From: Alphaproteobacteria bacterium
GTDB taxonomy: Bacteria; Pseudomonadota; Alphaproteobacteria; UBA3830
Assembly (NCBI GenBank): GCA_025998735.1
Contig: BNWJ01000067.1
Span: 1-7,280 of the forward strand
Length of the DNA stretch: 7,280 nt
Direction of reading: 5' to 3'
Position 1 is the first letter of the stretch. The number at the start of each line of letters is the position of its first letter. The notes under the pieces are model-generated. The model did no database searches and was not told the origin of the DNA. It saw nothing but the letters and a program-made list of their open reading frames with translations. The position numbers and the translations under genes are program-made. This document shows positions 1 to 6,016 of this stretch, piece by piece.

Positions 1-914
1 CAACTGTTGGAATTCCAAACCAAAACGTCATTGCTCAAGGGTATATTTTTCCAGCGGATATTAATGTAAATGGAACTCACACTCGTGTTTTATTTGGGGA
101 TGCAACGTCACGTTGCCCGATTTGGCTTGAGGCGAACGTTGAATATGCAATTGTGATACTCACTGACGATCCAGAAACGTCTGTCGCTGTGGTTGAGTTG
201 GGAAAATTTGACTCAATCCACAATACATGGATCGCAAAACAGGCGTATCAAGTAGGGGTTTTGTTGAGTTCTTCGAATGCAAGCACTTGGACAGCGCACC
301 AAGAGCTTGATCTCTCGTTTAGGTTGTTGGCTTGCAAGTTTACGGAAACTGAAAATCAGATAAATCTTGGAACAATTACAGCTCATGAAAATACGGATTT
401 GCTGACACTTGCGAACATCGAACGCGTTTCATCCGGAACCGATGTCGAATTTATATATACGGATTCAGACGGAAAAATCAACACTCTTGCAGAAGATATG
501 CCTGTGCAACTCAAGGAAAAAATCGATGGCACAATTTCTGTAAAAGCCAAACTGAAAGGAACGCAAACGCAATCTCCGGTTATATACCAGGGCGTGCAGA
601 CGGTTTTGGGCACCATCGATGAAACCGGTGACTATGTTACACGCGCAATTACTGCCGGAACAAACGTAAAAATTTCTGTTACATACGAAAGTCTTACACC
701 TGGAAACTCCAGCGTGAAAGTGTATTTGCAAAATACGGACACAACCTGGACGCTAGTTGATTTGAATACAGGAACTCCCGTCGGCGACTCTTGGGAAGAG
801 CACAATCATGTGGCCGAAAATTTCAGTGGAGCCACTACGCGAGTGAAATTGGTTTTGGAAGGGAATGTTTTGTATCGGCCGAAAGTCCGAAATTTGAAGG
901 TAATTGTGGTGTAG
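1..914 (+). CDS. Phage tail/baseplate-associated structural protein, C-terminal part (start lies left of the window)
   Basis: The frame is open from the left edge (first full codon at base 3) to the TAG at 912-914, giving 303 visible residues; the N-terminus is missing. A GTG at 153 is an internal valine inside 'PIWLEANVEYAIVIL' (visible residues 39-53), not a start. Visible residues about 77-108 read 'IAKQAYQVGVLLSSSNASTWT' followed by a D-L-S-F-R-L-L stretch. I recall this pattern, together with a preceding P-x-x-L-E-x-x-x-E-Y-A segment, from large tail or baseplate-wedge proteins often labelled DUF4815; that name is from memory and no search was run. The remainder is beta-rich with few helices (SPVIYQG, YVTRAITAG, VKLVLEG), as in virion surface domains. 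It lies just upstream of the putative fibre genes, so a role at the baseplate or as a fibre connector is inferred. The next gene begins three bases after the stop, so the two are probably translationally coupled. Confidence 0.8.
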   Translation, partial: TVGIPNQNVIAQGYIFPADINVNGTHTRVLFGDATSRCPIWLEANVEYAIVILTDDPETSVAVVELGKFDSIHNTWIAKQAYQVGVLLSSSNASTWTAHQELDLSFRLLACKFTETENQINLGTITAHENTDLLTLANIERVSSGTDVEFIYTDSDGKINTLAEDMPVQLKEKIDGTISVKAKLKGTQTQSPVIYQGVQTVLGTIDETGDYVTRAITAGTNVKISVTYESLTPGNSSVKVYLQNTDTTWTLVDLNTGTPVGDSWEEHNHVAENFSGATTRVKLVLEGNVLYRPKVRNLKVIVV

Positions 915-917
915 CCG

Positions 918-1133
918 ATGATAGATAATCGCACAACCAACAAAAATTATCCGCTACCGCATCCGCTGAATATTGCGTCGCAAGATGTCGTGCGAATGCG
1001 CGAAGCATACATCGCCATTGATGCTGACATGGAAAGAGTCGATGCAATTTGTACGCGAATGAGCGATACGTTTGATCGGGAAAAGTTCGAAAAATTTTTA
1101 GGTTTATGGGAGTGCGAGCCGCACGGGCGCTAA
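918..1133 (+). CDS. Small phage tail-associated protein with NRTTNKNYPLPHP motif (71 aa)
   Basis: A 71-residue ORF starting with ATG three bases after the preceding stop. There is no strong Shine-Dalgarno (only GTGGTG at 906-911), so translation is probably coupled to the upstream gene. Residues 4-18 (RTTNKNYPLPHPLNI) plus 'ASQDVVRMREAYIAIDADM' resemble a short segment I have seen near the start of tail fibre-like proteins or as free small ORFs beside them. That recollection is from memory. The tail end, about residues 45-71, is charged and probably helical, with one Cys (WECEPH). No signal peptide or membrane segment is visible. The stop TAA (1131-1133) overlaps the ATG of the next micro-ORF (TAATG). 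A possible role is an adaptor between the upstream structural protein and the fibres; the function is not known. It could also be the detached N-terminal piece of a once longer fibre gene. Confidence 0.75.
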   Translation: MIDNRTTNKNYPLPHPLNIASQDVVRMREAYIAIDADMERVDAICTRMSDTFDREKFEKFLGLWECEPHGR

Positions 1134-1222
1134 TGGCTTCGCCACCAGATTGCAAGGTATGCGAGATGTACTTGAAAAAAATAAATGGGTCCAGCGTCAC
1201 GCTGGTGGGAGGTAAAAAATGA
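1133..1222 (+). CDS. Candidate 29-aa micro-protein with CxxC motif, coupled to both neighbours
   Basis: A 29-codon ORF fills the gap between the 71-residue gene and the first fibre-like gene exactly. Its ATG overlaps the upstream stop as TAATG (1131-1135), and its TGA (1220-1222) overlaps the downstream start as ATGA (1219-1222). The product starts MASPPD, has a CxxC pair (Cys7, Cys10) in 'CKVCEMYLKKINGSS', and ends TLVGGKK. It has no strong Shine-Dalgarno of its own; translation would rely on ribosomes finishing the upstream gene. Both overlaps have the form seen in genuinely coupled phage genes, and the stretch is otherwise unexplained. I do not recognise the family. Alternatives: a non-functional leader whose translation opens the downstream ribosome binding site, or chance. 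With only 29 codons, coding potential cannot be judged from one sequence. Confidence 0.45.
   Translation: MASPPDCKVCEMYLKKINGSSVTLVGGKK
1191..1205 (+). promoter_or_regulatory. Hairpin beside the fibre-gene ribosome binding site, with a competing longer-range pairing
   Basis: CCAGCG-TCA-CGCTGG is a perfect 6-bp stem with a 3-base loop. It ends one base before the Shine-Dalgarno GGGAGGT (1207-1213) of the 375-residue gene. The same downstream arm can instead pair as CTGGTGG (1202-1208) with CCACCAG (1142-1148), a 7-bp match that would cover the first bases of the Shine-Dalgarno. The two pairings exclude each other. No T-run follows, so it is not a factor-independent terminator. A translational-control role is inferred; the base pairing is seen directly. 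Confidence 0.35.
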
Positions 1223-2346
1223 GTGTTACTGAAGAAACTTTAAACGCGATTCATTCCAGGTTGCAATCGCTTTCGCAAGATGCAACTCCAGAGCAAGTCG
1301 CATATTTAGCAAAAGCGTTCGAAGCTGTAGCGAGCAACGGAAAAATGATCGACATAGTCAACTTGACCGACCAAAAACTGGAGGAGATGTTAGCAAAAAC
1401 CAACGAGCATTTGACGGCGCTGTCGGTTCATAATGAGACATTTATCGCTGACTTGGGAAGCTTGAAAGATGAGGCGTGTGACGCAATTGCAACAGTTACA
1501 AATGAGAATCTACTGTCCATAATCAATTTGGTTGAGGCCAGAAAGCCAGAGCTTGCGGCACTTACCGAGCAATTTGCAACCGTGAACGATGTCCCGACCG
1601 GATCCTCAATTTTGAAGGAAATAACGAAAGAAGGAAATCGGATAAAGTTCGTTCAAGATGGTGCATTGCCGTTTGTTTTTGGAATTTTGTCGAGACACAA
1701 CGATTACAGCTATGGCGTCGGCAGTTTTACAACGGAATTGGGAACGTTTGGTACAGCTAGCGCCGCTAATGAAATGCTGAAACTTCTGGCCGGAGCTCAT
1801 GGATACACGACTGAATATGCAGGGTTTTACAAGGAGCCAAGTCTGTGTTTTTTACAGGGGACAAATGGAATTTTTGTTCAGAAAGAAATGTATCTGAAAT
1901 ATGCGAGTTCCACGACTATGTACACAAACCCATACGCTGCACTTGGTGTATTTTTTATTAAAAACACAACGGATCTAGCAATTGCCACGACAATTCAAGT
2001 TGGAGGAAGTAGCTATCTGGATGGTGGAGCAGTTCTAGTTGGAACACCAAACTCAGAAATGGAAGAAATTAGTTGGCAAAATATTTATACAACATCGGCA
2101 TCTGCCAGTAATTTTACTGGAACAGCCAGTTTTAATGTACCAGCAAACACAACTGTTGCGATACTCATATACACGTCCAGCTATTATTACACAAGTACTT
2201 ACAGTTACTACGTGCAATTTTTGCACTGGTACGTGCATAGTTTTAGGTCTGGAACTTTGGTCAATGGCCTGGAAATTGATGTTGAAAAAACATTGAAAGC
2301 CTGGCAGTGCAAGGGATTGAGTAGTACTTACGATTTGTGGAGATAA
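1219..2346 (+). CDS. Putative tail fibre/spike (receptor-binding) protein, paralog A
   Basis: 375 residues, ATG start with Shine-Dalgarno GGGAGGT five bases upstream. Residues 1-40 (LNAIHSRLQSLSQ, then TPEQVAYLAKAFEAVA) resemble the helical N-terminal segment of various phage tail appendage proteins, and residues to about 120 stay helical, possibly a trimeric coiled-coil stalk. From NDVP (123-126) the chain becomes beta-rich and very rich in Ser, Thr and Tyr (for example YTSSYYYTSTYSYY, 318-331). Landmarks shared with the next gene are LPFVFGILSR (150-159), GFY (202-204), LCFLQG (209-214), FIKNTT (246-251), VPAN (307-310), QFLHW (333-337), GLEIDV (350-355) and AWQC (361-364). Two cysteines (210, 364) are conserved in the paralog. 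It lies where P2-like phages carry tail fibre gene H, so a host-recognition role is inferred from position and composition; no enzymatic motif is visible. Its 3' end lies two bases before the paralog start. Confidence 0.65.
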   Translation: MSVTEETLNAIHSRLQSLSQDATPEQVAYLAKAFEAVASNGKMIDIVNLTDQKLEEMLAKTNEHLTALSVHNETFIADLGSLKDEACDAIATVTNENLLSIINLVEARKPELAALTEQFATVNDVPTGSSILKEITKEGNRIKFVQDGALPFVFGILSRHNDYSYGVGSFTTELGTFGTASAANEMLKLLAGAHGYTTEYAGFYKEPSLCFLQGTNGIFVQKEMYLKYASSTTMYTNPYAALGVFFIKNTTDLAIATTIQVGGSSYLDGGAVLVGTPNSEMEEISWQNIYTTSASASNFTGTASFNVPANTTVAILIYTSSYYYTSTYSYYVQFLHWYVHSFRSGTLVNGLEIDVEKTLKAWQCKGLSSTYDLWR

Positions 2347-2351
2347 CCATG
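2339..2351 (+). promoter_or_regulatory. Ribosome binding site that sets the start of paralog B at 2349
   Basis: GGAG (2339-2342), inside the end of the upstream gene, is six bases before ATG 2349-2351. The alternative in-frame GTG at 2337 has no Shine-Dalgarno at a proper distance and would add only four residues (MEIT) overlapping the upstream gene, so 2349 is preferred. Confidence 0.7.
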
Positions 2352-3503
2352 AAAGTATCGCAGAAAGCAATCGAACTGCTGCAACAGAGACTAAAAAATC
2401 TTGATGTTTCAGTGGAAAACATTGAGTTAGAACAACTTGCAAACGCAGTCACTGCAATGTCGAAGTTGGAAACGACTGACGGTATTTTGGCTTTAGGAGC
2501 ATCGAAACTTGTTGAAATTTTAGAGTGTAGCAACGAAAAAATCACTGAAATTGATGATTTTGGTAATGGAAAGCAAACGGAATTTCTGATTGCTAAAGAT
2601 AGCAGATTGTCAGCTGTTTCTGCCTCAAAATTAAGTAGTTTAGCCTCGGTATCTCAGATTTTTGCAGAAAAACAAGCCGAAATAAATTCTCTAGTTAATG
2701 ATTTTGCAGAGATGAACGATGTACCAGATGAGTCAACAATTTGTTCTGAAATTTCAAACAATTTAGAGCAATACAAATTTTTAAATCCTGGCGATCTGCC
2801 GTTTATTTTCGGAATTTTGTCGCGCTATGACGACTATTTCAACGGCTCCACAATTACTTTAACAAACAACTGGATGCTAGAATTTTTGACCGGATGCCAC
2901 AATTATGTTGCAAACACAACCTACACGGGGTTCTACTTGGCACCAAAACTGTGTTTTTTGCAGGGAATGCAGGGGAATTTTATCAAAAGAAAGCACTACA
3001 CAAAATACACATACTCGACATCTCAATATCAGTATCCATATGCAGCCGTGGGGTGCTTATTCGTAAAAAACACGACGGAATCAGACATAACTTCGCCACT
3101 TACTTTTGGTTGCTCAAGCTATGGAAGTGCAACCGGTGGTGGCGCAAGCGTGTTTGTTGGTGTTCCGAATGCAGCAACGGAAATAATAGATTGGACAACG
3201 GTGTATTCGTATACTAGCTCATCATCAGGTGTTTCGCTCACGGTAAATATAACAGTACCAGCAAACTCTACGGTTGTAGTGATGCTCTATTCTTCGTCCT
3301 ACTACATTGCCGCTCCAACCGATTCCAGTTCCGTATCTTACAAATATCATGCGCAATTTCTGCATTGGCGACTGGTTAAAATTAGGTCTGATTTTTTGAA
3401 GGATGGGCTGGAGATTGATGTAGACAAAACAATGAAAGCTTGGCAATGTCCTGGTTTTTCAGACGCTTTTGAGATTTTTAAAACTACTGATGCAGCCACT
3501 TAA
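2349..3503 (+). CDS. Putative tail fibre/spike (receptor-binding) protein, paralog B
   Basis: 384 residues from ATG 2349. It is a clear paralog of the gene before it: NDVP (123-126) and LPFIFGILSR (150-159) fall at identical residue numbers. GFY (194-196), LCFLQG (201-206), FVKNTT (238-243), VPAN (303-306), QFLHW (336-340), GLEIDV (353-358) and AWQC (364-367) follow in the same order. In the best blocks about half the positions match by eye. The first 120 residues are helical but show little similarity to the first paralog. The C-terminal half is Ser/Thr/Tyr-rich and probably beta-structured. It has more cysteines (60, 132, 183, 202, 236, 255, 366), of which 202 and 366 match the paralog. Nucleotide identity is patchy, so the duplication is old. 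Likely a second surface protein working with, or as an alternative to, the first; the fibre role is inferred from position in the operon. Confidence 0.65.
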   Translation: MKVSQKAIELLQQRLKNLDVSVENIELEQLANAVTAMSKLETTDGILALGASKLVEILECSNEKITEIDDFGNGKQTEFLIAKDSRLSAVSASKLSSLASVSQIFAEKQAEINSLVNDFAEMNDVPDESTICSEISNNLEQYKFLNPGDLPFIFGILSRYDDYFNGSTITLTNNWMLEFLTGCHNYVANTTYTGFYLAPKLCFLQGMQGNFIKRKHYTKYTYSTSQYQYPYAAVGCLFVKNTTESDITSPLTFGCSSYGSATGGGASVFVGVPNAATEIIDWTTVYSYTSSSSGVSLTVNITVPANSTVVVMLYSSSYYIAAPTDSSSVSYKYHAQFLHWRLVKIRSDFLKDGLEIDVDKTMKAWQCPGFSDAFEIFKTTDAAT

Positions 3504-3518
3504 ATTGAGGAGGAAAAT

Positions 3519-4070
3519 ATGAAAGTATACATAAGATTTGAAAACGGAAGGCAAATTGAGGCTACGACGCTGGCGTCCAAGCCTGCTGGTGAAGGCTGGA
3601 AGGCGGCGCCAGCGGATTTCGATTTTGGAAAACGATATAAGCTTGTTTCTGGAAAAATCACTGAAATTTCAACAGATGAACTAGCCGCAACGCGTTTGTC
3701 TGAAACAAAAGCAATGGCGACGACTGAAATTTCAATGCTTGTCGACAACGCCAGAAGCAAATATGTAGGAAATTCACCAGCGAAGCAAAAATGCTATGAG
3801 CTGCAAGAAAAGGCTGCTCTTTCAGTACTTGAGAATGCCGAATCGCCACTGGGTTCTTTAATTCAGCCACTAGCGGAAGTTCGAAACATAACCATTTTGG
3901 AAATGGCACAGCTGATTTTGGCTAAAGCACAGGTTGCAAATCAGAAAATCATTTGGGCGGAAGCAATGGAAGACAATTACAAACTATTGATAGAAAATGC
4001 TGAAACTCTAGAGCAAATCGACCAATTGCTTGTAGAAATATCAACAACACTAAAAGCGGAGGAGAACTAA
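3519..4070 (+). CDS. Putative tail fibre assembly/chaperone-like protein (position of P2 gene G)
   Basis: 183 residues; ATG preceded by a strong GAGGAGG (3507-3513) five bases upstream. The N-terminal part (1-50), with GEGWKAAPADFDFGKRYKLV, looks like a small beta domain. Residues 54-80 and 88-180 are helical: CYELQEKAALSVLENAESP, then LAEVRNITILEMAQLILAKA, then a long helix to the C-terminus. This pattern (an A-Y/L-rich helix, a short linker, then 'R-x-I-T-x-x-E-x-A-x-x-I-L') is one I recall from C-terminal regions of tail appendage and assembly proteins, from memory only. It sits immediately after the fibre-like pair and before the sheath gene, exactly where P2 has its fibre-assembly gene G, but I see no clear sequence match to gpG itself. 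It could equally be a small structural protein of the fibre attachment site. The sheath-gene Shine-Dalgarno (GGAGGAG, 4058-4064) is inside its 3' end. Confidence 0.5.
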   Translation: MKVYIRFENGRQIEATTLASKPAGEGWKAAPADFDFGKRYKLVSGKITEISTDELAATRLSETKAMATTEISMLVDNARSKYVGNSPAKQKCYELQEKAALSVLENAESPLGSLIQPLAEVRNITILEMAQLILAKAQVANQKIIWAEAMEDNYKLLIENAETLEQIDQLLVEISTTLKAEEN

Positions 4071-4072
4071 AC

Positions 4073-5227
4073 ATGTCCGAGAATTTTTTACATGGAGTAT
4101 CTGTAGTTGAAGTCGATAGTGGACCACGTTCGATTCGCGGAACCTCATCGTCTGTTATCGGAATAGTGGGCACGGCAGAAAATGCTGACGCTGAGGCGTT
4201 TCCGTTGAATAAACCAGTTCTCATTAGCGGAAGCCTGACGGAGGCGGCTAAGCTTGGAAATTTAGGGACTTTGCCGTCTGCAATCAATGGTATTTTTGCA
4301 CAGGGTGGAGCAAATATTGTTGTAATTCGAGTCGCTGAAGGTACTGGAGAAACAGCAGAAGCAGACACAATTGCAAATGTAATTGGCGCTGTAAATGCAG
4401 ATGGAACCTATAGTGGAATGCAATCTCTGCTTGCAGCACAAAGCACTCTTGGAGTGACTCCGCGCATTCTTCTGGCTCCTGGATTTAGTCACAATGAAAG
4501 CGTTGCGGTTGAGTTTTTAACTCTGGCAGAGCGTCTTCATGGTATTTTCATTGCAGACGCTCCAGATATCGAGGCCGACGCAGTTGATTTTGCAGACAAT
4601 TTAAGCCATTCGAGGGCATATGTTGTTTATCCAAAAGTGATCAATACCAAAAATGAAATCGTTCCTGCAAGCTCATATGTCGCTGGAATTATAGCAAAAA
4701 CCGACAATGAAACCGGCTTCTGGTGTTCTCCCTCAAACAAAAAAATCAATGGCATCATTGGACTTTCGAAATCCATCGACTTTTCACTCGGTGATTTTGC
4801 GTGTAAAGCGAATTACCTCAACGAAAATAACATTGCGACAATTATCAACCAGGACGGGTATCGTTTGTGGGGAAATCGCACATGCTCTTCAGATTCCAAA
4901 TGGCAGTTTCTTTCAGTAAGACGCACTGCCGACATCATTGACGACAGCATTTTGAGAGCGCATCTGTGGGCGGTAGACAGGAATATCGTGAAAAATTACG
5001 TCACGGACGTTGTGGAGAGCGTAAACGCATACCTTGCAAATTTGAAGTCGCTGGGTGCAATCATAGATGGAAAATGTTTTGCAAATGACGAGCTCAATAC
5101 GCCAACCAATATCGCAGATGGAAAAATTTATTTCGATTTTGAGTTCGTGCCGTCGTATCCAGCAGAAAAAGTGACATTCCGGTCATATTTGGATATAGGG
5201 CTTAATAGTACATTTCTTGCAGTTTAA
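4073..5227 (+). CDS. FI: Contractile tail sheath protein (P2 gpFI-like)
   Basis: 384 residues, close to the roughly 396 of P2 gpFI. The ATG has GGAGGAG (4058-4064) eight bases upstream and follows the preceding stop by two bases. Family landmarks are HGVSVVEVDSGPRSI near the N-terminus (7-21), VIGIVGTAENAD (28-39), FPLNKPVLI (43-51), RILLAPGFSH (131-140), GYRLWGNRTC (262-271), RRTADIIDDS (283-292), AHLWAVDRNI (296-305) and YPAEKVTF (362-369). These are characteristic of the P2-type phage sheath family. Subunits stack around the inner tube and contract on adsorption to drive the tube through the cell envelope. The C-terminal part (from about 260) is the conserved sheath core; the middle part (130-220) is the more exposed domain in this family. 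The gene is intact, and the tube gene follows after 11 bases. Confidence 0.96.
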   Translation: MSENFLHGVSVVEVDSGPRSIRGTSSSVIGIVGTAENADAEAFPLNKPVLISGSLTEAAKLGNLGTLPSAINGIFAQGGANIVVIRVAEGTGETAEADTIANVIGAVNADGTYSGMQSLLAAQSTLGVTPRILLAPGFSHNESVAVEFLTLAERLHGIFIADAPDIEADAVDFADNLSHSRAYVVYPKVINTKNEIVPASSYVAGIIAKTDNETGFWCSPSNKKINGIIGLSKSIDFSLGDFACKANYLNENNIATIINQDGYRLWGNRTCSSDSKWQFLSVRRTADIIDDSILRAHLWAVDRNIVKNYVTDVVESVNAYLANLKSLGAIIDGKCFANDELNTPTNIADGKIYFDFEFVPSYPAEKVTFRSYLDIGLNSTFLAV

Positions 5228-5238
5228 AAGGAGGCATC

Positions 5239-5739
5239 ATGTTACCGAAAATACTTAAAAATTTCAATGTGTTCGTTGATGGGCGAGGCTATGCCGGAAA
5301 AGTTGAAGAGATTTCTCTGCCAAAATTATCTTTAAAAACCGACGAATTTCGAGCTGGTGGAATGGACGCGCCAGTTGAAATTGATCTTGGCATGGAAAAA
5401 TTGGAGGCGGATTTAACTTTCGCCGAATATGATTCCGAGCTCATTAAACTGTTTGGTCTGACCGAGGGAAGTGAAACGTCTCTGACTTTGCGCGGCGTTA
5501 TTCAAAGCACTGGAAATGCAGACTCTGTAATCATCAATCTACGGGGCATGATTAAGGAAATGGACTTCGGCAGTTGGAAACCAGCGGATAAGGCGACGCT
5601 CAAGTGCTCGATTTCATGTGCCTACTACAAGTTGTCCATTGCCGACAATAATCTCGTTGAAATCGATGCCGTAAACATGATTCGCAAAATTAATGGAGTC
5701 GATCAATTGAGCAGTCATCGCACGATACTTGGGATCTAA
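5239..5739 (+). CDS. FII: Tail tube protein (P2 gpFII-like)
   Basis: 166 residues versus about 172 for P2 gpFII. ATG has AAGGAGG (5228-5234) four bases upstream. The N-terminus (LPKILKNFNVFVDG, then GYAGKVEEISLPKLSLKTDE) and the following RAGGMDAPVEIDLGMEKLEA (38-57) are hallmarks of the P2-type tail tube family. The product polymerises into the non-contracting inner tube that carries DNA, or in a tailocin simply pierces the membrane. The gene follows the sheath gene at the expected place. The stop TAA (5737-5739) lies just before the Shine-Dalgarno of the next gene. No truncation or unusual residue is visible. Confidence 0.96.
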   Translation: MLPKILKNFNVFVDGRGYAGKVEEISLPKLSLKTDEFRAGGMDAPVEIDLGMEKLEADLTFAEYDSELIKLFGLTEGSETSLTLRGVIQSTGNADSVIINLRGMIKEMDFGSWKPADKATLKCSISCAYYKLSIADNNLVEIDAVNMIRKINGVDQLSSHRTILGI

Positions 5740-5758
5740 AAGGAGGAAAAAGAGTATG
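5740..5758 (+). promoter_or_regulatory. Ribosome binding site that sets the start of gene E at 5756
   Basis: AAGGAGG (5740-5746) is nine bases before ATG 5756-5758. An upstream in-frame TTG at 5729 lies inside the tube gene and before this Shine-Dalgarno; it would add MGSKRRKKS, a translation of the ribosome binding site itself. So 5756 is the start. Confidence 0.85.
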
Positions 5759-6016
5759 GAAAAAATAAAACTAAACGAGCCAATCAAAATTGATGGTGTT
5801 TTGGTACATGAAATTTCGTTGCGGAGACCAAAAGTTCGGGATCGCCTTCTGGTTGAAAAAGGAAACGGCAGCGATGCCGAAAAAGAAGTGAATTTCATAG
5901 CAAATTTAGCATCTATCACTCCAGAAGAAGTACAGGAAATTGATCTGCAAGATTATGCAAAAATTCAAGACGTGTTGCGCAATTTTTTAGTCCAGCCGGA
6001 TCGGCCTCAGAATTGA
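5756..6016 (+). CDS. E: Tail assembly chaperone, short form (P2 gpE-like)
   Basis: 86 residues from ATG 5756, similar to P2 gpE (about 91). Features of the family are an N-terminal 'KLNEPIKIDGVLVHEISLRRP' type beta segment (residues 4-24), a central 'NFIANLASITPEEVQEID' (46-63) and a helical end 'DYAKIQDVLRNFL' (65-77). The gene sits between tube and tape measure, as in P2. Ribosomes that stay in frame end at TGA 6014-6016; a fraction is expected to slip back one base at 5983-5989 and make the longer E+E' form. By analogy with P2 and lambda G/GT, the short and long forms together bind the tape measure during tail assembly and are absent from the finished virion. Confidence 0.9.
   Translation: MEKIKLNEPIKIDGVLVHEISLRRPKVRDRLLVEKGNGSDAEKEVNFIANLASITPEEVQEIDLQDYAKIQDVLRNFLVQPDRPQN
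5983..5989 (+). other. Programmed -1 ribosomal frameshift site T TTT TTA
   Basis: The E reading frame here is aaT TTT TTA (Asn-Phe-Leu, codons 76-78), which puts T TTT TTA in the exact X XXY YYZ phase for -1 slippage; both tRNAs can re-pair on TTT. P2 uses the related TTTTTTG at the same gene. After the slip the reading continues AGT CCA GCC and stays open for 48 codons to TAA 6133-6135, whereas the 0 frame ends nine codons later at 6014-6016. The phase, the position near the end of E and the open -1 frame make this convincing. Confidence 0.9.

Noticed and set aside
153..914. A gene starting at GTG 153
   Set aside because: The same frame is open to the left edge and the upstream residues continue a recognisable tail-protein segment, so 153 is an internal valine codon.
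835..1200. Minus-strand ORF of 121 aa covering the small-gene region
   Set aside because: It spans three plus-strand reading units and has no supporting ribosome binding site or motif; the plus-strand overlaps TAATG and ATGA explain the region better.
1191..1218. Factor-independent terminator at the 1191-1205 hairpin
   Set aside because: No T-run follows; the stem is followed directly by a Shine-Dalgarno and a start codon.
2053..2442. Minus-strand ORF of 129 aa across the junction of the paralogs
   Set aside because: It lies opposite two well-supported coding regions, has low-complexity Cys/Leu/Val-rich content and no ribosome binding site context; a shadow ORF.
2160..3400. Variable region of a diversity-generating retroelement in the Tyr/Ser-rich C-termini
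   Set aside because: No template repeat, reverse transcriptase or C-type-lectin-like end motif is visible; the differences between the paralogs are spread over the whole gene rather than being adenine-specific in one block.
3949..4368. Minus-strand ORF of 139 aa opposite the start of the sheath gene
   Set aside because: The plus strand here encodes the end of the G-position protein and the conserved N-terminus of the sheath, and the minus-strand product is Ala/Pro/Ser-rich without recognisable motifs.
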